A stretch of DNA of 33,890 bases from Streptomyces hygroscopicus subsp. hygroscopicus (GTDB lineage: Bacteria > Actinomycetota > Actinomycetes > Streptomycetales > Streptomycetaceae): NCBI RefSeq assembly GCF_001553455.1, contig NZ_BBOX01000270.1, positions 1-33,890 of the forward strand. Reading direction: 5' to 3'. Shown in pieces: positions 25,873 to 33,359 of the stretch. Position 1 is the stretch's first letter; every line of letters begins with the position of its first letter. The position numbers and the translations under genes were made by a program. The notes under the pieces were generated by a model. That model worked only from the letters and a program-made list of their open reading frames with translations, had not been told where the DNA came from and searched no databases.

Positions 25873-26382
25873 ATGGAGCACGGTGAGTTCGATGTGGTCG
25901 TGGAGATCCCGGAGGGATCCCGCAACAAGTACGAGATGGATCTCGCCACCGGCCGGATCCGGCTGGACCGGATGCTGTTCACCTCGACGAAGTATCCGGC
26001 CGACTACGGCTTCATCGACCACACCGTCGGCCGGGACGGCGATCCGCTGGACGCCCTCGTCACCGTCGCCGAGCCGACCTTCCCCGGCTGTGTCATCCTC
26101 TGCCGGGCCATCGGCATGTACTGCATGCGCGACGAGAAGGGCCCGGACGAGAAGATCCTCTGCGTCCCGGCCCATGACCCGCGCTATTCCGATGTCCAGG
26201 ACATCGGGGACGTCCCCGAGTTCGACCGCATGGAGATCACCCACTTCTTCGAGGTCTACAAGGATCTGGAGCCCGGCAAGTCCGTGGAGGGGTCCCACTG
26301 GGAGGGCCGTGACCGGGCCTACGCCGAAATAGCCGCCTCCCGCGCCCGCGCGGCCGAAACCGGCCGCTCCCGGCCCTTCTGA
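25873..26382 (+). CDS. ppa: Inorganic pyrophosphatase
   Basis: Family I soluble pyrophosphatase, 169 residues: hydrolyses PPi to two phosphates and so drives biosynthesis. Conserved parts are EIPEGSRNKYEMD, RIRLDRMLFTSTKYPADYGFI and the metal-binding signature DGDPLDALV with Asp 55, 57 and 60, then KILCVPAHDPRY and ITHFFEVYKDLEPGKSV. It has more Cys than usual (CVILCRAIGMYCMRD), which might make it redox-sensitive. The ATG at 25873 is preceded by a weak GGAGG (about 8 bp). Streptomyces often has another copy, so this may be a paralogue. Confidence 0.93.
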   Translation: MEHGEFDVVVEIPEGSRNKYEMDLATGRIRLDRMLFTSTKYPADYGFIDHTVGRDGDPLDALVTVAEPTFPGCVILCRAIGMYCMRDEKGPDEKILCVPAHDPRYSDVQDIGDVPEFDRMEITHFFEVYKDLEPGKSVEGSHWEGRDRAYAEIAASRARAAETGRSRPF

Positions 26383-26841
26383 GAAGGACCGGCCCGACGC
26401 GCCCCGGCCCGGCGGGTTCGGGGGAGTTCACACGGGTGACCCGGCGGCGGCCCCCCCCCGGGACGGGCGACGCCCGGGGCGGCCCAGGACGCACCGTGCA
26501 CGGCCGGGGTGTGCGCGGCCGGGGTGTGCGCGGTGCGCACGCGGTGCTCCGGCCAGGCGGGACGCGCGCCGTACACGGAACGGGGGTGCGCCGGGGCCGG
26601 GCGAGCGCTGCGCTATCCGGGGTAATTCGGCGGCGGCCTCTGGTGTTGGGGGCGAGTCGCGCGCCTACTGGTGCTACAGACCGGTGGGTTCCCCATCTGC
26701 CGGGGGACGGTGACCCGGGGATGTCCCCGACTGGATCGCCGTATGTGCGCACCCCCTAGCCTCCGACGCACCGCCGCCGGCCCCGTACCGGGCCGCGTGG
26801 CGGGCGAGGCCCACCACCCCACACCACTCGGAGGGCCCAAC
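26383..26841. other. Intergenic region with 15-bp tandem repeat and G/C runs
   Basis: 459 bp with no supported gene. cggccggggtgtgcg is repeated exactly at 26501-26515 and 26516-26530, and a run of nine C lies at 26451-26459. The right part must hold the promoter of the Ig-like gene. Frames on either strand are Arg/Pro-rich and unconvincing. Confidence 0.55.
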
Positions 26842-27447
26842 ATGGCTACGCCCACGACCACGCCCACGATCACCCTGGTCACGGTGTCACCGAACCCCGC
26901 GACGGCCGGACAGTCGGTGACCCTCACCGCCACCGTGATCCCGCTGGGTACCGGAACCCCCACCGGTACCGTCACATTCGTCGTCACCGGCGGCCCCACC
27001 CTGACCGGGACGCTGTCGGGCGGGACGACCTCGGTCACCGTCCCCGCGGGGCTGAGCGTCGGCGCCTACGCCGTGCTCGCCAACTACAGCGGTGACACCG
27101 CGTTCTCCCCCTCCACCGGCGCGAGCGCCATCATCGTCATCCCGTCGGCGACCACCACATCGGTGTCCTCCGCGCCGGATCCGTCCACGCTCGGCCAGTC
27201 GGTGACGTTCACCGCGGTCGTCACCCCGATCGCACCCGGTACGGGCGTCCCGACCGGCACGGTCACCTTCGTCGTCGGCGGGGCCGGCGGCGGTGTGTTC
27301 GTCCAGCCGCTGACGGGCGGCACCGCGACGCTGTCCCTGTCCACCCTGGATGTCGGTACCCAGCCGGTGGTCGCCGTCTACACCGGCGACACCAGCTTCC
27401 TGCCGTCCTCCGGCACCGACACCCAGACGGTGAACCCCCCCTCGTGA
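26842..27447 (+). CDS. Ig-like (Big_3-type) repeat protein without export signal
   Basis: 201 residues made of two bacterial Ig-like domains of about 95 residues each. Both contain the pattern SPNPATAGQSVTLTATV (or APDPSTLGQSVTFTAVV), then PTGTVTFVV, a strand pair, and YSGDTAFSPSTG or YTGDTSFLPSSG. Such repeats normally occur in secreted adhesins. Yet this chain starts MATPTTTPTITLVTVSPNPA with no signal peptide, no membrane helix and no cell-wall anchor. The ATG at 26842 is well supported by GGAGGG seven bases upstream, so an exported longer form is unlikely. It may be cytoplasmic, released on lysis, or carried by a non-classical route. Confidence 0.85.
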   Translation: MATPTTTPTITLVTVSPNPATAGQSVTLTATVIPLGTGTPTGTVTFVVTGGPTLTGTLSGGTTSVTVPAGLSVGAYAVLANYSGDTAFSPSTGASAIIVIPSATTTSVSSAPDPSTLGQSVTFTAVVTPIAPGTGVPTGTVTFVVGGAGGGVFVQPLTGGTATLSLSTLDVGTQPVVAVYTGDTSFLPSSGTDTQTVNPPS

Positions 27448-27461
27448 CCGGCCCGCACGCA

Positions 27462-27504
27462 CCGAGCCCCCGTCGCCGCCCATCGGGCGGTGGCGGGGGC
27501 TCGG
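27462..27504. terminator. Shared terminator between Ig-like gene and glnA
   Basis: The arms 27462-27481 and 27485-27504 (ccgagcccccg at the outer end) pair over 18 of 20 positions around a 3-base loop. It lies between two convergent genes. Confidence 0.85.
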
Positions 27505-27579
27505 CCGGAACCGGCAGGTCCGTTCAGCCGGTGCGCACGGATCACACGTCGGAGGAGAGGTGCTCCTTCGACCACAGGC

Positions 27580-28989
27580 TTACACGTCGAAGTACAGCTC
27601 GAACTCGTGCGGGTGCGGACGCAGCTGCAGCGGCGCGATCTCGTTGGTGCGCTTGTAGTCGATCCAGGTCTCGATCAGGTCGGAGGTGAAGACGCCGCCC
27701 TGGAGGAGGAACTCGTGGTCGGCCTCGAGGGAGTCGAGGACGGCCGGGAGGGAGGTCGGGACCTGCGGGACGCCCGCGTGCTCCTCGGGGGCGAGCTCGT
27801 AGAGGTCCTTGTCGATCGGCTCGGCCGGCTCGATCTTGTTCTTGATGCCGTCCAGACCCGCGAGGAGCAGGGCGGAGAAGGCCAGGTACGGGTTGCCGGA
27901 GGAGTCCGGGGCGCGGAACTCGACGCGCTTGGCCTTCGGGTTGGATCCGGTGATCGGGATGCGCATCGCGGCGGAGCGGTTGCGCTGCGAGTACACCAGG
28001 TTGACCGGGGCCTCGAAGCCCGGGACCAGACGGTGGTAGGAGTTCACCGTCGGGTTGGTGAAGGCCAGCAGCGACGGGGCGTGCTTGAGGATGCCGCCGA
28101 TGTAGTAGCGGGCGGTGTCCGACAGGCCCGCGTAGCCCTGCTCGTCGTAGAAGAGCGGGGAGCCGTTCTGCCACAGCGACTGGTGGACGTGCATGCCCGA
28201 GCCGTTGTCACCGAAGATCGGCTTCGGCATGAAGGTCGCGGTCTTGCCGTTCTTCCACGCGACGTTCTTGACGATGTACTTGAACAGCTGGAGATCGTCG
28301 GCCGCCGCCAGCAGCGTGTTGAACTTGTAGTTGATCTCGGCCTGGCCGGCGGTGCCCACCTCGTGGTGCTGGCGCTCCACCTGGAGGCCGGCCCGCTCCA
28401 GCTCGAGGGAGATCTCGGCGCGCAGGTCGGCGAAGTGGTCGACCGGCGGGACCGGGAAGTAGCCGCCCTTGTAGCGGACCTTGTAGCCGCGGTTGTCCTC
28501 CAGCGCACCGGTGTTCCAGGCGCCCGCCTCGGAGTCGATGTGGTAGAAGGACTCGTTCGACTTGGTCTCGAAGCGGACGCTGTCGAAGACGTAGAACTCC
28601 GCCTCCGGCCCGAAGTACGCGGTGTCCGCGATGCCGGTGGAGGCGAGGTACGTCTCGGCCTTCTTGGCGATGTTGCGCGGGTCGCGGCTGTACTGCTCAC
28701 CCGTGATCGGGTCGTGGATGAAGAAGTTGATGTTGAGGGTCTTGTCCCGGCGGAACGGGTCGACACGCGCCGTGGAGAGGTCCGCACGCAGGGCCATGTC
28801 CGACTCGTGGATCGCCTGGAAACCACGGATCGACGAACCGTCGAAGGCGAGTTCCTCGTTCGGGTCGAACGCCTCCGCCGGTACGGTGAAGTGCTGCATG
28901 ACGCCGGGAAGGTCACAGAACCGGACGTCGACGAACTTGACGTCCTCGTCCGAGATGAACTTCCGAGCGTCGTCGGCGTTCTGGAACAT
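27580..28989 (-). CDS. glnA: Glutamine synthetase type I (GlnA)
   Basis: Dodecameric enzyme making glutamine from glutamate, ammonia and ATP; the main ammonia-assimilating step. 469 residues, the standard GSI-beta length. Landmarks are FDGSSIRGFQAIHESDM, YFGPEAEFYVFD (metal Glu), VERQHHEVGTAGQAEI, FGDNGSGMHVHQSL, NPTVNSYHRLVPGFEAP and VEFRAPDSSGNPYLAFSALL. The adenylylation site is Tyr 397 in DKDLYELA, so activity is probably switched by GlnE. The ATG at 28989 has GGAGGAG seven bases upstream. It is divergent from the RDD gene, with two GlnR boxes in the promoter, and convergent with the Ig-like gene across a strong terminator. Confidence 0.98.
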   Translation of the reverse strand: MFQNADDARKFISDEDVKFVDVRFCDLPGVMQHFTVPAEAFDPNEELAFDGSSIRGFQAIHESDMALRADLSTARVDPFRRDKTLNINFFIHDPITGEQYSRDPRNIAKKAETYLASTGIADTAYFGPEAEFYVFDSVRFETKSNESFYHIDSEAGAWNTGALEDNRGYKVRYKGGYFPVPPVDHFADLRAEISLELERAGLQVERQHHEVGTAGQAEINYKFNTLLAAADDLQLFKYIVKNVAWKNGKTATFMPKPIFGDNGSGMHVHQSLWQNGSPLFYDEQGYAGLSDTARYYIGGILKHAPSLLAFTNPTVNSYHRLVPGFEAPVNLVYSQRNRSAAMRIPITGSNPKAKRVEFRAPDSSGNPYLAFSALLLAGLDGIKNKIEPAEPIDKDLYELAPEEHAGVPQVPTSLPAVLDSLEADHEFLLQGGVFTSDLIETWIDYKRTNEIAPLQLRPHPHEFELYFDV

Positions 28990-29085
28990 CCAACTCCTCC
29001 TAGCCCGGCCGCGGGGGGACGGGGATTCGTTCGGTCGCGCGGTCCATGTGCGGTGGCGCGCTGTCGCCGACCATAGGCAGCCGGG

Positions 29086-29124
29086 ATTTCCCATGCATGA
29101 CCCATTTGTTTCACCCAGGTTAAC
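29086..29124 (-). promoter_or_regulatory. Two tandem GlnR boxes upstream of glnA
   Basis: On the minus strand the order is GTTAAC, then GAAAC, GTCAT and GAAAT, each element about six bases from the next. This is the known alternating gTnAc/GaAAc pattern of GlnR in Streptomyces. The boxes end about 97 bp ahead of the glnA ATG. Confidence 0.75.
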
Positions 29125-29205
29125 CGGCTCGAGGGGGGTTGCGGGCGGTCGCGGCCTGGGAAAAGGCACCGAACGGCCCGGCGGGAGCCCGCCCGGGAGC
29201 CGCAC

Positions 29206-29249
29206 GGGAGCCGCGCGGGAGGGGCCCGGGAGCCGCGCGGGAGGGGCCC
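29206..29249. repeat. 22-bp perfect tandem repeat
   Basis: A unit starting gggagccgcgcgggagg occurs at 29206-29227 and again without change at 29228-29249, preceded by a diverged copy near 29183-29205. It lies 38 bp upstream of the RDD start. Confidence 0.85.
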
Positions 29250-29287
29250 GGCCCGGCGAACGTATGCGGTCGCAGTAACGTGGACGG

Positions 29288-29755
29288 GTGGACAAGAGGC
29301 AAGCATTCGGATCGTGGCTTTCCGGGCCCCGCGCGGCCGCCGAGGACATGGGTGTCGATTTCGGCTACCGGGGCCAGCAGCTCGGGCTCCCCGAGAGCGG
29401 ACCGGGTGCCATAGCGCCGCTGGGACGCCGCTTCGGGGCGCTCTTCATCGACTGGGCGCTGTGCCTGCTCGTCTCCTACGCGCTGCTGTCCGGCCGCGAC
29501 GCCCAGGCCGCCGGGAACTGGGCGCTCCTGGTCTTCCTGGTGCTGAGCCTGCTCACGGTGGGCACCGTCGGCGCCACCCCGGGCAAGCTGATGCTGAAGC
29601 TGCGGGTCATCGGCGAGGGCGGGGTCCGGCTGAGCCTGCCGCGGGCGGTGCTGCGCAGTGTGCTGGTGGTGCTGGTGATCCCGGCGGTGGTCTGGGACCG
29701 CGACACCCGCGGGCTGCACGACCGGCTCTCCCGCTCCGTGCAGATCAGGATCTAG
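29288..29755 (+). CDS. RDD-family membrane protein
   Basis: 155-residue membrane protein. The RDD domain (about 43-155) starts APLGRRFGALFIDWALCLLVSYALL, the R...D pair of the motif, followed by a second helix (NWALLVFLVLSLLTVGTVGA), the GATPGKLMLKLRVI loop and a third helix RAVLRSVLVVLVIPAVVWD, ending with DTRGLHDRLSRSVQI. The N-terminal 40 residues are soluble. The start is GTG at 29288; no ribosome binding site is seen, in keeping with a leaderless message. RDD proteins have been linked to ion exchange, but the role here is unknown. Next to glnA in Streptomyces by known gene order. Confidence 0.9.
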   Translation: MDKRQAFGSWLSGPRAAAEDMGVDFGYRGQQLGLPESGPGAIAPLGRRFGALFIDWALCLLVSYALLSGRDAQAAGNWALLVFLVLSLLTVGTVGATPGKLMLKLRVIGEGGVRLSLPRAVLRSVLVVLVIPAVVWDRDTRGLHDRLSRSVQIRI

Positions 29756-29882
29756 AGCCCATCCGGGGTCCGCGCGGACCGGGCCGTCGGGGCGCGGGGC
29801 GCGGCGCTCAGAAATCCGCGCCCCCGGGTGACCTGCGACCGCGTCACAGGGACCCCGGGCCCGGCGTGACCCACAACGCGTC

Positions 29883-29938
29883 ACCGCATACGAAACGGCG
29901 GCCCGGAATCCGTATCCGGTCCGCCGTTTGTATGCGGT
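29883..29938. terminator. Long hairpin terminator between RDD and DUF4191 genes
   Basis: accgcatacgaaacggcgg (29883-29901) pairs with ccgccgtttgtatgcggt (29921-29938), with one bulged base. A small inner stem (ccgga/tccgg) extends it. It sits between two convergent genes. Confidence 0.85.
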
Positions 29939-29955
29939 GGGGTGACGGAGCGCGT

Positions 29956-30636
29956 TCAGCGCCCCTTCGGCATCCGCATGCCTTTGGGCATCGGACCCTT
30001 CGGAATCGGCATGTTGCTCATCAGGTCGCCCAGCGCGCGCAGCCGGTCGTTGACCACCGTGACCTGTGCGCCCGGCAGCACCCGGGGCAGCTTCAGCAGG
30101 GTGGTGCGCAGCTTCTTGATCTCGACCTGGCCCTCGCCGGAGCCCACGACCACATCGTGGACCGGAACGTCCGCGACGATGCGCGCCATCTTCCTCTTCT
30201 CGGCGGCCAGCATGCTCTTCAGCCGGTTCGGGTTGCCTTCGGCCACCAGCACGACGCCCGCCTTGCCCACCGCGCGGTGGATGACGTCCTGGTTGCGGTT
30301 CATCGCCACCGCGGGCGTCACCGACCAGCCGCGGCCGACGTTCTCCAGCACCGCCGCCGCGGCACCCGGCTGGCCCTCCATCTGTCCGAAGGCGGCCCGC
30401 TCGGCACGGCGGCCGAAAATGATCGCCATCGCGAGGAAGGCCAGGACGAAGCCCAGGATGCCCAGGAAGATCGGGTGGCCGATCCAGAAGCCGATCGCGA
30501 GAAGGACACCGAAGGTGACGATCCCCACGCCGGCGACGACAAGACCGACCTTCGGGTCGACCCGCTTGGTCATCTTGTAGGTCAGGGCGATCTGCTTCAG
30601 CCGCCCGGGGTTCTCGGATGTTTCCTTCCTCGCCAT
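29956..30636 (-). CDS. DUF4191 membrane protein
   Basis: 226-residue protein of the actinobacterial DUF4191 family, function unknown. A charged N-terminus (MARKETSENPGRLKQIALTYKMTKRVDPKVG) leads to two membrane helices (VGLVVAGVGIVTFGVLLAIGFWI and FLGILGFVLAFLAMAIIFG, about 30-75). A soluble cytoplasmic domain follows, with GQPGAAAAVLENVGRGWSVTPA, DVIHRAVGKAGVVLVAEG and the basic tail MPIPKGPMPKGMRMPKGR. The ATG at 30636 was chosen because the family starts here; the frame continues upstream through the small gene. It probably shares a transcript with that gene. It is next to lipA in the conserved Streptomyces order. Confidence 0.92.
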   Translation of the reverse strand: MARKETSENPGRLKQIALTYKMTKRVDPKVGLVVAGVGIVTFGVLLAIGFWIGHPIFLGILGFVLAFLAMAIIFGRRAERAAFGQMEGQPGAAAAVLENVGRGWSVTPAVAMNRNQDVIHRAVGKAGVVLVAEGNPNRLKSMLAAEKRKMARIVADVPVHDVVVGSGEGQVEIKKLRTTLLKLPRVLPGAQVTVVNDRLRALGDLMSNMPIPKGPMPKGMRMPKGR

Positions 30637-30646
30637 ACAGCGAAGT

Positions 30647-30844
30647 TTACGTGGCCTGGGAAGCCCCGGTGGACACGGCCTCCAGCACGTGTTCCGCCTC
30701 GTGCCGGTCCTTGGCCCGGCGGCGGTCCTCGAGCACCGCCGTCCAGGCGTTGCGGCGGGCGGTGCGCTGCCCGCCGCGCAGCAGCAGGCCCTCCAGGACC
30801 AGGAGCGCGTCGGTGACGGACGGTCGTACGGGCGCAGCCGGCAT
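30647..30844 (-). CDS. Small conserved protein of 65 residues
   Basis: Unknown function; the position between DUF4191 and lipA is conserved in Streptomyces (from memory). The sequence MPAAPVRPSVTDALLVLEGL followed by a basic helix (LLLRGGQRTARRNAWTAVLEDRR) looks like one or two soluble helices. The ATG at 30844 has GAGGGG upstream. Its stop at 30647 is only 10 bp ahead of the DUF4191 start, so the two form an operon. Confidence 0.75.
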   Translation of the reverse strand: MPAAPVRPSVTDALLVLEGLLLRGGQRTARRNAWTAVLEDRRRAKDRHEAEHVLEAVSTGASQAT

Positions 30845-30919
30845 GGGGACCCCTCGGAAGCGGCGAATGATCGAGACGCACCACCCATAAGCAGTGCGTG
30901 GCTTAATCGTTACCCAATG

Positions 30920-30948
30920 GTGTTACCAGTGCGTGACCGGCCGGTCAA
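30920..30948 (-). promoter_or_regulatory. Candidate promoter for the small gene / DUF4191 operon
   Basis: Minus strand TTGACC (30948-30943), 17 bases, then TAACAC (30925-30920), close to the housekeeping -35/-10 pattern. It is about 76 bp ahead of the small gene's ATG, in the only A/T-richer part of the gap 30845-31091. I saw no lipA terminator there. Confidence 0.4.
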
Positions 30949-31091
30949 ACACCGATGAAACCCTGCTGTGGCCCGTATCAAACCTCTGACCTGCGACCTT
31001 GCCGGAGCCCTCGGACAGGTGTGTGCCCGCAATCACATAGCGTGTTGCTCACATCCCGTCAGCGGACGGCCAAGGGTCACGGAGGGTGAGC

Positions 31092-32042
31092 TCAGACCGC
31101 CTGGGAAGCGACCGCGACCCCGCGCCGCTCGATGGCCTGCTGGTACAGACGGCCGGCGCGGTACGAGGAGCGGACCAGGGGGCCGGACATGACACCCGCG
31201 TAGCCGATCTCCTCGGCCTCCTCCTTGAGCTCCACGAACTCCTGGGGCTTCACCCAGCGCTCCACCGGGTGGTGGCGCGCGGACGGCCGCAGGTACTGGG
31301 TGATGGTGATCAGCTCGCAGCCCGCGTCATGGAGGTCCTGGAGCGCCTGGCTGATCTCCTCGCGCTCCTCGCCCATGCCCAGGATCAGGTTGGACTTGGT
31401 GACCAGACCGGCCTCGCGCGACTTGCTGATCACCTCGAGCGAGCGCTCGTAGCGGAAGCCGGGGCGGATCCGCTTGAAGATCCGCGGAACCGTCTCGACG
31501 TTGTGCGCGAGCACCTCGGGACGGGCGGAGAAGACCTCGGCGAGCTGCTCGGGAACCGCGTTGAAGTCCGGGATCAGCAGCTCCACACCGGTGCCCGGCA
31601 TCAGGGAGTGGATCTGGCGCACGGTCTCCGCGTACAACCAGGCGCCGCCGTCCTCCAGGTCGTCACGGGCGACACCGGTGACGGTCGCGTACTTCAGCTC
31701 CATCGTGCGTACGGATTCGGCCACCCGGCGCGGCTCGTCGCGGTCCAGCGCCTGCGGCTTGCCGGTGTCGATCTGGCAGAAGTCACAGCGCCGGGTGCAC
31801 TGGTCGCCGCCGATGAGGAAGGTCGCCTCACGGTCCTCCCAGCACTCGAAGATGTTCGGACAGCCGGCCTCCTGGCACACGGTGTGCAGGCCCTCCCGCT
31901 TCACCAGGCCGTGCAGCTCGGTGTACTCGGGACCCATCTTCGCCCGGGTCTTGATCCACTCGGGCTTGCGCTCGATGGGGGTCTGGCTGTTCCGGACCTC
32001 CAGGCGCAGCATCTTGCGTCCGTCGGGTGCGACTGCGGACAC
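31092..32042 (-). CDS. lipA: Lipoyl synthase (LipA)
   Basis: Radical-SAM enzyme that inserts two sulfur atoms into octanoyl groups on E2 and GcvH subunits, the last step of lipoate synthesis. 316 residues. The auxiliary cluster motif is CQEAGCPNIFEC (C56, C61, C67) and the radical-SAM motif CTRRCDFC (C82, C86, C89). The terminal RSSYRAG supplies the conserved Ser ligand. The GTG at 32042 was chosen because SAVAPDGRKMLRLEVRN is the known N-terminus and AGAGGAG lies nine bases upstream; the longer frame crosses the tandem repeats. It is downstream of lipB on the same strand, separated by a 270-bp repeat-bearing gap. Confidence 0.97.
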   Translation of the reverse strand: MSAVAPDGRKMLRLEVRNSQTPIERKPEWIKTRAKMGPEYTELHGLVKREGLHTVCQEAGCPNIFECWEDREATFLIGGDQCTRRCDFCQIDTGKPQALDRDEPRRVAESVRTMELKYATVTGVARDDLEDGGAWLYAETVRQIHSLMPGTGVELLIPDFNAVPEQLAEVFSARPEVLAHNVETVPRIFKRIRPGFRYERSLEVISKSREAGLVTKSNLILGMGEEREEISQALQDLHDAGCELITITQYLRPSARHHPVERWVKPQEFVELKEEAEEIGYAGVMSGPLVRSSYRAGRLYQQAIERRGVAVASQAV

Positions 32043-32312
32043 GTCCGGCACTCCTCTTTGCTTGGCTCTGCTTGGCGGCTCGGCGTGGCGAGTTTGCCGG
32101 CGGGCTTGGGAATCGTCGGCGGTCACCAGCGTACGCCCGTGGTTCGTACGGAATGACGTCCAGGGCAACCGAAGGGAACGAGGACGCATTCCCGGTCCAG
32201 GTCGGCCGAAGGGGGCCAGGACGCATTCCCGGTCCCATGCTGACCGAAGGGAACCAGGATGCACTCCCGGTCCAGGTCGGCCGAAGGGGGCCAGGACGCA
32301 TTTCCGGCGGGG
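32043..32312 (-). other. lipB-lipA intergenic region
   Basis: 270 bp, long for an lipB-lipA gap on one strand. Its left half (32169-32317) is filled by the 37-bp repeats; the part nearest lipA holds its ribosome binding site and possibly a promoter. A minus frame continuous with lipA runs through the repeats but is not coding in appearance. Confidence 0.5.
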
Positions 32313-32317
32313 TCAGA
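32169..32317. repeat. Four tandem 37-bp repeats between lipB and lipA
   Basis: Units at 32169-32205, 32206-32243, 32244-32280 and 32281-32317, each starting ccgaaggg and containing aggacgcattcccggtcc or a close variant. Units 1 and 3 share gggaac, units 2 and 4 share gggggcc, so a 75-bp pair has been duplicated. The last unit overlaps the lipB stop codon (32313-32315). Confidence 0.9.
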
Positions 32318-33137
32318 CCGCCCGGGGCAGCGGGACGGAGGACTCCAGGACCTCCCGCAGATGCCGCTCGACGACCGGGACCACCTCGGCCACCGGCACG
32401 TCCCGGCCCAGCTCCTCGGAGAGCGAGGTCACGCCCGCGTCCCGGATGCCGCACGGCACGATCCGGTCGAACCAGGTGTTGTCCGGATTGCAGTTGAGCG
32501 AGAAGCCGTGCATGGTCACGCCCTTGGCGATGCGCACCCCGATCGCGGCCAGCTTGCGGTCCTCCCGGCGCTGCCCGGCGTTGGACGGGGCGTACTCCGG
32601 GCCGTTCAGCCGCGGGTCGAACTCCTCGTCCTCCAGCCGCGGGTCGAAGTCCAGCTTCAGCCCGCCGAGCGCGGGGCGCTGCTCGACCGGGTCGCCCAGC
32701 ACCCACACCCCGCTGCGGCCCTCCACCCGGGTGGTCGCCAGGCCGAACTCCGCACAGGTGCGCAGCAGCGCCTCCTCCAGGCGGCGGACGTGCGCGATCA
32801 CGTCCACCGGGCGCGGCAGCTTGAGGATCGGATAGCCGACCAGCTGGCCGGGGCCATGCCAGGTGATCTTGCCGCCGCGGTCCACGTCCACCACCGGGGT
32901 GCCGTCCAGGGGGCGCTCGCTGTCGGCCGTGCGCCGCCCCGCCGTGTAGACCGGCGGGTGCTCCAGCAGCAGACATGTGTCGGGGATCTCGTCCGCGAAG
33001 CGGGCGGCGTGCACCCGGCGCTGCTCCTGCCACGCCTCCTCGTAGTCCACGGCGTCCGCCCCGAATCCCAGGTGGACGTAAGCCAGCGCCGATGAGCCGG
33101 GGACCGGCCCCGGGGAAGACGTGGTGACGGCGGTCAC
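32313..33137 (-). CDS. lipB: Octanoyltransferase (LipB)
   Basis: Transfers the octanoyl group from acyl-carrier protein to lipoyl domains, the first step before LipA. 274 residues. Key parts: LLLEHPPVYTAGRRT, VDRGGKITWHGPGQLVGYPIL, the catalytic lysine K195 in RKLAAIGVR and the acyl-accepting C229 in IVPCGI. Between them is an insertion with a duplicated nine-residue unit (DFDPRLEDE and EFDPRLNGP; DNA 32607-32648). The GTG at 33137 has AAGGAG six bases upstream. An 18-bp tandem repeat lies right ahead of this site. Confidence 0.96.
   Translation of the reverse strand: MTAVTTSSPGPVPGSSALAYVHLGFGADAVDYEEAWQEQRRVHAARFADEIPDTCLLLEHPPVYTAGRRTADSERPLDGTPVVDVDRGGKITWHGPGQLVGYPILKLPRPVDVIAHVRRLEEALLRTCAEFGLATTRVEGRSGVWVLGDPVEQRPALGGLKLDFDPRLEDEEFDPRLNGPEYAPSNAGQRREDRKLAAIGVRIAKGVTMHGFSLNCNPDNTWFDRIVPCGIRDAGVTSLSEELGRDVPVAEVVPVVERHLREVLESSVPLPRAV
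32607..32648. repeat. In-frame 27-bp duplication within lipB
   Basis: cagccgcgggtcgaa occurs at 32607-32621 and 32634-32648, 27 bp apart, and codes for the doubled FDPRL unit in the LipB insertion loop. Confidence 0.8.
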
Positions 33138-33154
33138 GGCAAGCTCCTTCTCGG

Positions 33155-33190
33155 CCCGTGTGCGATGGGTGACCCGTGTGCGATGGGTGG
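33155..33190. repeat. 18-bp tandem repeat upstream of lipB
   Basis: cccgtgtgcgatgggtga (33155-33172) is followed by cccgtgtgcgatgggtgg (33173-33190), one mismatch, only 18 bp ahead of the lipB start. Confidence 0.85.
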
Positions 33191-33359
33191 CGAAACCTCA
33201 CGGCGGCGCCTCCGCCACTGTACGACCGTGTGCCGTTACGTCCTCACTCGGCTCGTTCTCACACGATCGGATGAATGGAGCTCGACGGCCGCGATCAGCC
33301 CTCGAGCGGCGGCTACATTCGCGCCGTTCCACAGAGCGATCAGGGAGACCGGCAGGCTG

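Larger units (their letters stand above)
28990..29287. promoter_or_regulatory. glnA / RDD divergent control region
   Basis: 298 bp. It holds the GlnR boxes (29086-29124), A/T-richer promoter sequence near 29089-29125, and a 22-bp tandem repeat (29206-29249) on the RDD side. TAACGT at 29277-29282 just ahead of the GTG at 29288 suggests that the RDD transcript has little or no leader. Confidence 0.5.

Noticed and set aside
30845..31091. Possible small RNA in the A/T-richer gap before lipA
   Set aside because: A promoter-like element is present but points to the small gene; no terminator hairpin or other RNA structure was clear.
32043..32264. N-terminal extension of LipA through the repeats
   Set aside because: Frame is built from tandem repeats, and the GTG at 32042 has a strong ribosome binding site with the known LipA start.
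32169..32317. CRISPR array between lipB and lipA
   Set aside because: Units are head-to-tail with no spacers and there are no cas genes nearby.
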